Below, piece after piece: positions 1 to 5,700 of a stretch of DNA of 10,052 nucleotides. This DNA comes from JABMPJ01 sp964345005 (GTDB lineage Bacteria; Verrucomicrobiota; Kiritimatiellia; UBA8416; JABMPJ01). The translations under genes were made by a program, and so were the position numbers. The notes beneath the pieces were generated by a model that saw only the letters and a list, made by a program, of their open reading frames with translations, was not told the origin of the DNA and made no database searches. The stretch spans positions 1 to 10,052 of the forward strand of contig CAYFPQ010000097.1 in the NCBI GenBank assembly GCA_964345005.1, given 5' to 3'. Each line of letters opens with the position of its first letter. Position 1 is the first letter of the stretch.

Positions 1-1244
1 TCAAGCCCTACGTTGGAGCGATAATGTCTGCGCCGCTTCTTGCTGTTCCGGGCGGAGTGTTCATGATGCCCGCGGCATCTGAGATGAATCAGGCCTATGT
101 CGACGATCGGCCTGTCAGTTTCGAGGGGATCGCCCAAAGCACTGCTATGGCGGCGATCACATATGGTGTTCAGCAGCATGCACCCCAGCTGTTTGCGCCA
201 AACTGGGGTGACGGGGGTATGCTGCTGAATTCTGCTGAATCGCTGTATGAGGGCGCTGTGTACGGTGGGCTCAGTGCAGCAGTACATGGCGGTGATCTTG
301 AGGATATTCTGGACCAGGCTTGGAAAGGCGGCGTCGCGAATTGGGCTGGCACTCATCTGGGTGGAGGAGGGGAGAGTACCTATGCCAGTGCCATAGGAGG
401 CGAAGGGGATCGCTTCTATGCTAGCGCGATGCGTGGCGGGGTGAGTACAGTGCTCGATGGTGGAGATTACTGGGAAGGCTTCTTGGCCGGGGGTTCTCTC
501 GGCTGGTGGCAGAACGAATGGAGGACTGGCTTCACTGGTACGCGAGGCATCTACGGCGGCCTGCGAGGGGCGTTTGGCGAGTCACTTACGGGATCAGTGC
601 CAAATCCTGAGTGGATGGAGTTTGGGGCTTTGGCAGATATAGCAAGAGCCGGTGAGTCATCCTATGGGCCAGAAGCACCCAAAGGTCTGGAAGTGCTAAC
701 ACAAATTGAAGGAGAGTCGGGCTTCCATGCAACCATCTACAGGGTTTCGGGGCAGGACAAGTATGCTCTGGTAAACCGGGGATCTCAGAAGAGCTGGCTT
801 GACTGGGTCCCAAACAACATAGCGCAGGGCCTCGGCTTTGGAGGGTCTCAGTACTATCAGGCAGTTGAGGTAGCTCAGTACTTCAAGAGGACGTACGCGA
901 GCAAGGGAACACTTGTGATCGCCGGACATTCCCTTGGTGGAGGGACAGCAGCAGTCAGCGCTCTTGCAACGGGCATTCCTGCCGTTACACTCAATGCCGC
1001 CGGGGTGCATTCAGAGACACTCCGGGATCTGGGCTTGGATTTAAGCGGTGCATCCTCTCTGATAACGGCAGTGCATATTCGCGGCGAGTTACTTACGAGT
1101 TTTCAGATGCTGTCGCCGATACCGGAAGCATTGGGAGTGTCTGCGCCGGTTCAGGCACCACCAACAACGAAGGTCTGGCCCGCGTCGCGGCTTCATTGGC
1201 ATCGGATAGAATCAGTCAGTGAAGCAGTGGGGGGCACCCCTTGA
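1..1244 (+). CDS. C-terminal part of an RHS-type polymorphic toxin with a class-3-like lipase domain (5' end outside the window)
   Basis: The frame is open from the first full codon at base 3 with no stop before the ATG at 24, so the gene probably continues to the left and that ATG (used here for residue numbers) need not be the start. Residues about 1-190 are rich in Gly, Ala and Ser with repeated GG pairs, like the linker between an RHS core and its toxin tip. Residues about 225-400 resemble a class-3 lipase: LVNRGSQKSWLDW (compare FRGT..DW), then GHSLGGG with the presumed nucleophile Ser303 (codon 930-932), NAAGV, a GELLTSFQ segment where the catalytic acid may lie (Glu355), and LHWHRIES with His391/His393 as the likely base. 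The triad thus appears complete. The inferred role is a phospholipase or esterase effector acting on membranes. No RHS repeat is visible in this fragment, so the RHS assignment rests on architecture and on the RHS gene downstream. The stop is TGA 1242-1244. Confidence 0.75.
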   Translation, partial: KPYVGAIMSAPLLAVPGGVFMMPAASEMNQAYVDDRPVSFEGIAQSTAMAAITYGVQQHAPQLFAPNWGDGGMLLNSAESLYEGAVYGGLSAAVHGGDLEDILDQAWKGGVANWAGTHLGGGGESTYASAIGGEGDRFYASAMRGGVSTVLDGGDYWEGFLAGGSLGWWQNEWRTGFTGTRGIYGGLRGAFGESLTGSVPNPEWMEFGALADIARAGESSYGPEAPKGLEVLTQIEGESGFHATIYRVSGQDKYALVNRGSQKSWLDWVPNNIAQGLGFGGSQYYQAVEVAQYFKRTYASKGTLVIAGHSLGGGTAAVSALATGIPAVTLNAAGVHSETLRDLGLDLSGASSLITAVHIRGELLTSFQMLSPIPEALGVSAPVQAPPTTKVWPASRLHWHRIESVSEAVGGTP

Positions 1245-1250
1245 AGGAGA
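1244..1250 (+). promoter_or_regulatory. Strong Shine-Dalgarno site for the first lipoprotein gene
   Basis: AAGGAGA lies 7 bases before the ATG at 1258 and begins on the last base of the upstream TGA stop. It decides the start in favour of 1258 over the in-frame GTG at 1219, and its position suggests that the lipoprotein is translated as ribosomes finish the lipase gene. Confidence 0.75.
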
Positions 1251-1257
1251 GAGTAGC

Positions 1258-1959
1258 ATGAATAGGACCATGGCAGGAATTGTAGCTATGTGTGGCGTAG
1301 GTCTTCTGGTGCAAGGCTGTGCTACCTATATCAAAGGCGATCTTTCGGAACGCAACATCACAAGAGGGGAGTTTGACTTTCATGTGTCTGACATAAAGGA
1401 GACCGGTTTGCATAGGTATAACGAGAGAAACATGAGTACCGAACGGTTCTTGGAACGCGTTCACCTGACAACACATACCTCTGCCAGCACTGACACCCCA
1501 ATCCAAGTCCACTTGGACTATCGCATATCCGACAGCTACTGGGGATCTGGGTGTATGCCAGCCTTGACGATGTTGACTCTCGGTCTGATTCCGTTCTATT
1601 CGACGGGAGATGCCGACGTTCATGTCGAACTGTTCAGGGGTGGATCGTTGGTGTATCGGACAAAAGTTGACAGCCGGGCGCATACATTCTCTGGGCTGCT
1701 TCCGCTGTGGATAGCGGAAAGACGGTCTTCTCCAGATGCGCTTCAGGGCGCAGAGAGTTCCCCAACATCTGACGTCATACAGAAGGAAGTGCGAGCAAGG
1801 ATATTCTTTCGTATCGCCAGGTTGCTTGAGGATGATCATGTCTACTATCAGGTCTATGGCAAGACTAGGAACACCGGCAGAGGTCAAGATAGGCGTGCGG
1901 GGTCACGTCTCAACGACGTGTTGCCCAAGTCCCTGGGGAAGGGGGGACCGAACAAGTGA
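1258..1959 (+). CDS. Predicted lipoprotein, candidate immunity protein for the upstream lipase
   Basis: This 233-aa protein starts with a short basic stretch and a hydrophobic core ending in LLVQGC, a plausible lipobox with Cys21 as the lipidated residue, so export and outer- or inner-membrane anchoring are predicted. An in-frame GTG at 1219 would extend it by 13 residues but would bury the signal peptide, and the AAGGAGA site favours 1258. A second hydrophobic stretch, MPALTMLTLGLIPFY (from residue 100), precedes an alternating beta-like segment; similar LTLGLIP segments occur in many small bacterial lipoproteins of unknown function. The C-terminal 35 residues are basic and probably disordered. 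I recognise no enzyme motif. It lies 13 bases after the lipase gene. Established knowledge is that many Tle lipase effectors are neutralised by periplasmic or lipid-anchored Tli proteins encoded next to them; the immunity role here is inferred from position only. Its stop overlaps a GTG of a possible small ORF. Confidence 0.8.
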   Translation: MNRTMAGIVAMCGVGLLVQGCATYIKGDLSERNITRGEFDFHVSDIKETGLHRYNERNMSTERFLERVHLTTHTSASTDTPIQVHLDYRISDSYWGSGCMPALTMLTLGLIPFYSTGDADVHVELFRGGSLVYRTKVDSRAHTFSGLLPLWIAERRSSPDALQGAESSPTSDVIQKEVRARIFFRIARLLEDDHVYYQVYGKTRNTGRGQDRRAGSRLNDVLPKSLGKGGPNK

Positions 1960-2129
1960 TATTCAACAGGATGTGCAGAAGGCAAACAGAGCAAGCCAAG
2001 TCAAGACGTGCCTCTCATGGGCATGGTTTCCTGCGCCCGTTCTGTGTTTCCGACTTCTCCTGCTTCAACGACTTCAATGTGGTTGGCGAAGCAACCTACA
2101 ACTACAAGCCACGGAAACTACGACCATGA
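1956..2129 (+). CDS. Possible small coupled ORF of 57 aa, unknown function
   Basis: The frame is open from 1893 to a TGA at 2127-2129. A GTG at 1956 overlaps the preceding lipoprotein stop (GTGA), and the terminal TGA overlaps the ATG of the next lipoprotein (ATGA). A purine tract, GGAAGGGGGG at 1937-1946, stands 9 bases before the GTG and could serve as ribosome binding site; an internal ATG at 1971 is the alternative start. The product is basic at the N-terminus and aromatic- and Asn-rich after residue 35 (FCVSDFSCFNDFNVVGE), ending KPRKLRP. It has no signal peptide or membrane segment, and I recognise no family. The double 4-base overlap argues for a real, translationally coupled gene, or at least a leader that carries ribosomes to the next gene. 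Against it, the sequence around 2086-2125 is A/C-rich and simple, and the stretch may be only a spacer. Confidence 0.4.
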   Translation: MIFNRMCRRQTEQAKSRRASHGHGFLRPFCVSDFSCFNDFNVVGEATYNYKPRKLRP

Positions 2130-2734
2130 AGTACTTGCTAGCTACCTGTCTATCGTTTGGTCTACTCGTTCCATCCTGCTCGTCCTCTGAATTTGATGTC
2201 GATTGGTCGAAAGACATCTCTGTTTGGCTCAGGCAAGATATCGCTCAACATTCCGTTGCGCTGCCCCCTGAGTTGTTGCCAGGTGTTGCCTATAGCGAGC
2301 AGCTCTACCGTTTTCCGATAGAGGGAGAGATCCGTCGCGGTGGGTTCGCGGTTTACAAGTCGATTCAGATTGTCGTCGGACGGGATGCCACAATCTCCGC
2401 TGACAAGCAACTTAGGAGTTTCAAGAAGCTCTTGCAGGACAGTCGTGGGCTTCTTCTTGGGAAGGAGCCAGGAGAACTTGGATATGAGTATCTTCTTCCT
2501 CGTTCGCATGAGACTGTGAGAGGCGAGAAGAGCTTCTTGTCCTCAGAGTACGGTTTCTTCATACCTTCGAACAGTGCTGTCAGCCTAAGAATCGGGCTGG
2601 AAGCTCTGCATGACGGTTTGCCTCGTGATCAACTTCAACCGGCTACCATCTTCCGCAAAGCAGAGATGGAACTCCTCGGCCAGATTGTCAAGAGCCTGAA
2701 ACGAGGATCGTCGGAGTCAGACCACAATAAATAG
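2126..2734 (+). CDS. Predicted lipoprotein, possible Tli4-like lipase immunity protein
   Basis: The reading frame is open much further upstream, but the ATG at 2126 immediately precedes a clear lipoprotein signal (MKYLLATCLSFGLLVPSC), with Cys18 as the probable lipidation site followed by a Ser-rich tether. This gives 202 aa. Only a weak GGAA (2113-2116) lies upstream, so translation may depend on coupling through the ATGA overlap with the preceding small ORF. The mature part alternates beta-like and helical stretches: GGFAVYKSIQIVV, a helix around LRSFKKLL, then GKEPGELGYEYL, a Phe/Tyr-containing strand, and SAVSLRIGLEAL, ending in a basic helix. The order 'helix, G..PGE.G.E, strand, strand with a hydrophobic pattern' recalls the C-terminal domain of Tli4-type immunity proteins, but that is a weak resemblance judged by eye. 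Together with the upstream lipase it is the second immunity candidate. A 46-base gap separates it from the large RHS gene. Confidence 0.75.
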   Translation: MKYLLATCLSFGLLVPSCSSSEFDVDWSKDISVWLRQDIAQHSVALPPELLPGVAYSEQLYRFPIEGEIRRGGFAVYKSIQIVVGRDATISADKQLRSFKKLLQDSRGLLLGKEPGELGYEYLLPRSHETVRGEKSFLSSEYGFFIPSNSAVSLRIGLEALHDGLPRDQLQPATIFRKAEMELLGQIVKSLKRGSSESDHNK

Positions 2735-2780
2735 CAGTTCGAGGACTCGAGTTTCCTGAACGGTGGGCAAGTGAGAGGCG

Positions 2781-5700
2781 ATGCGGGAAAGAGCCGCTGA
2801 TGAGATGAACGGAATCAAGCAAATGAAATTGGAGGAGAGAGAGAGGCCCGTACGCAGGAATGCTATCAATAGAACGCTTGTGTCCTGTGTTGGTTGTGGC
2901 TCTGTTTCCTCATGGGGTTTCGCGCTCCTCGCCCTTTCGCTTCCCGCTCTCGCTGGCCCGGAGGCGACATCGTCGCGGGTTGTTGTGGATCGGTTCAGCG
3001 ATGTGCCGATTGAAATGGCAACGGGCGAACTGAAGCAGTACGAACAACCCGATTTCGATATCAAGTCACGTGGCTGGCGCCTACAGCTTGGCCGCAACTA
3101 CCAGAGTCGACGGGCCGAGTCCGGACCGTTTGGCTACGGCTGGAACTGGACGCATGGCGACAAGCTGGTCTTCCAGGAGGACTGGATGATCGACTATGTA
3201 ACGGCCGGGAGTACGTTCACCATCGAGCCGGATGTGAAGTATGCCGAGAGCTACGCACAGACGTCATCCGGTGGCAGCGGCTGGAAGCAGTCGGGGAAGG
3301 CTGTCGGCAATCCGGATGCAGTTGGCGGTTACAAGAATGTGGCGTTTAATGAGGGCAAGATCGGCAGCCTCGGCGATCTCACCGCCGGCGGCTGGCAATT
3401 CGATGATCTTCCCTCGGGAGCATACACCATCGTCAAAGTCGAACTGACGTCGATTGGGGCAACCGAGTTCGACTCGGACCATCCCAACTACGGTGTCAGG
3501 ATGGAGCTGTCAGCGGGTGGTTCGAGCAGCATGACTTGGGGACACCGCGCATACGATTTCGACTGGGTGGACATTACGTCGGACAGGGGGTCCTGGTCAT
3601 GGCAGGATGTAGGCAACGTGCAGGCGCGTCTTTCCGTGGACTGGTACAAGCAGAATCGAAGCATGGACGTGTTTGTCGATACGTTCCACCTGGGCGTCAC
3701 CTACACCGAGAACGCGACAGGAGAAGTGAAATATCAGCCTGGCTCGAATTTCACATTCGAGGAGGTGGGCGACGAGTATCACGTGAAGTACTACGATCTA
3801 CGCAGAGTAGTCTTCGACGCCAACGGCAGGTTGCTGCGGAAGATCGACCCGAACGGGAACACGCTTCACTTCGCCTACGACGGCATGAATCGCATCTACC
3901 AGGTTAAGGACGATGTGGGGGGATACCTGACGTTTAACTACGAAGACAGCACGGCCGATGCCAAGGTGACGAACGTAGTGGACCACCTGGGGCGCTCCTG
4001 TACCTATGTCTACGAGGACGAGCTGCTCATCGAAGCCACGGACCTGGAAGGCAATACGACGCAGTACGAATATCTGACCAACCAGGTGGACGATGCATTG
4101 AACTACAACCTCTCGAAATGGACGGACGCCGAGGGGAATGAAGCGAGGGTCGAGTATTACGATGAGCATACGGTGGATCGGGTGCGGAGTTACTTCGACG
4201 AGCTGACGAACGAGGTGCGGTTTGTGTATCTCAATCGGACGACCTATTCGTATATCCCCGGATTGGGCAGCTTCCAGGGCGTGGTCTACAACGCGACGAA
4301 CGATCTGAGCCAGGTGTTCATCAGGGAAGGCGAACTGACCTTTGACGAGACCGATGGGATTAACTTGGCGGCGAACCATGGGGCTACGTCCACAACCGTC
4401 GCACAGAGCAACACTTGGCAGAGCGCCTCGGCTGCACAGGGCGAAACAAACGGTTGGTCGGCAACGCATACGAACATGCTGGCCGGCGAAGACCTCACGG
4501 CGAGCGGCTGGGCATTCGATGTTCCGGGTGTGAGCAACGACGTTGTGAACGTATACGTGGCCGTATACGGCACGGCGGACGCTTCTGTGCGGCTCTCCGC
4601 CGGAGGAACGGCCTACGCGGATTGGTCGGGTGCAAGTGCGGGTTGGACCTCGCTGGACGTGACATCCGATAGGACCACATGGCAGTGGGACGATGTAAAC
4701 GGGCTTGAAGTGACGCTGTCACGCCCACCAGGGGCCACCAATGCCGCGGACGTGGCCATAGATGCGTTCAAGGTGACCGTGGCGTATCGCCATTTCGATC
4801 CGGGCGAGGCGCCCGAGGACCGCTTCTACTTCTATGATCTCAACCACAACGTCGTGGGGTCGGTGCGTGGAGGCAGCACCAACGAGTTCCGCTATGACGA
4901 TCGGAACAACGTGACATCGAGGACCGATGGCGCGGGCGGCACGTGGGCATACGCATATGATCCCGTGTGCAACCGGCGGACCAGAGCCGTGGACCCGAGA
5001 GGGAACGTGAGCACCATGGAGTACGATGCCAAGGGGAACCTGGTGAAGACGACCGATGCACTCGGCAACGCGACGCTTCTTGGTTACGACGCCTATGGAA
5101 ACCTACTGCGATCGACGGACCCGCTCGGCAACACGGAAGGCTATGCCTACGATGCGAACGGAGTGAATGCCATAGCACATACGAACAAGCGCGGCTACGT
5201 GACCCAGTACGCTTACGACGCCATGGGCAACAGGATTAGGGAAACCGATCCCGCGGGCTATTCGAGGAAAGCGGTCTATAACAACTACAACCAGAAACGC
5301 TGGGAACGGGACAGAGCGGAAACGTACACGCGATATGAGTATGACGGCAATGGCCGTCTCCTGAAGACGATTCGGGCCGCCGATACGCCCGAAGAAGCCA
5401 CTACCGAAGTCGTATATGATGCCAAGGGACGTGTGATCGAGGAGATTGCGCCTGACGGCACGAGCTTGACCCATGATTACGATGGCTATGGCAACCGGTT
5501 CTGGCAAACGGATGCGCTGGGGAATGACACGCTTTGGTTCTTCGACGACTATGACCGCGTGGTGCTTGAGTACGATGCGTTGGCGAACTACACGGAAAGC
5601 TTCCATGACGGTCGCGGCAACGTGGTGTCGAATGTCAATGCACGCGGCTTCGCCTCCCACGTGACGTATGATGGCAATGACCGCCCTCTGATCATGACCG

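Noticed and set aside
1216..1887. 223-aa reading frame on the - strand
   Set aside because: It lies opposite the first lipoprotein gene, which has a signal peptide and a strong ribosome binding site; the - strand product shows no recognisable motif.
1736..2734. 332-aa + strand reading frame extending well upstream of the second lipoprotein
   Set aside because: The first 130 residues overlap the first lipoprotein gene and would bury the lipoprotein signal peptide that starts at the ATG at 2126; the upstream opening looks like chance.
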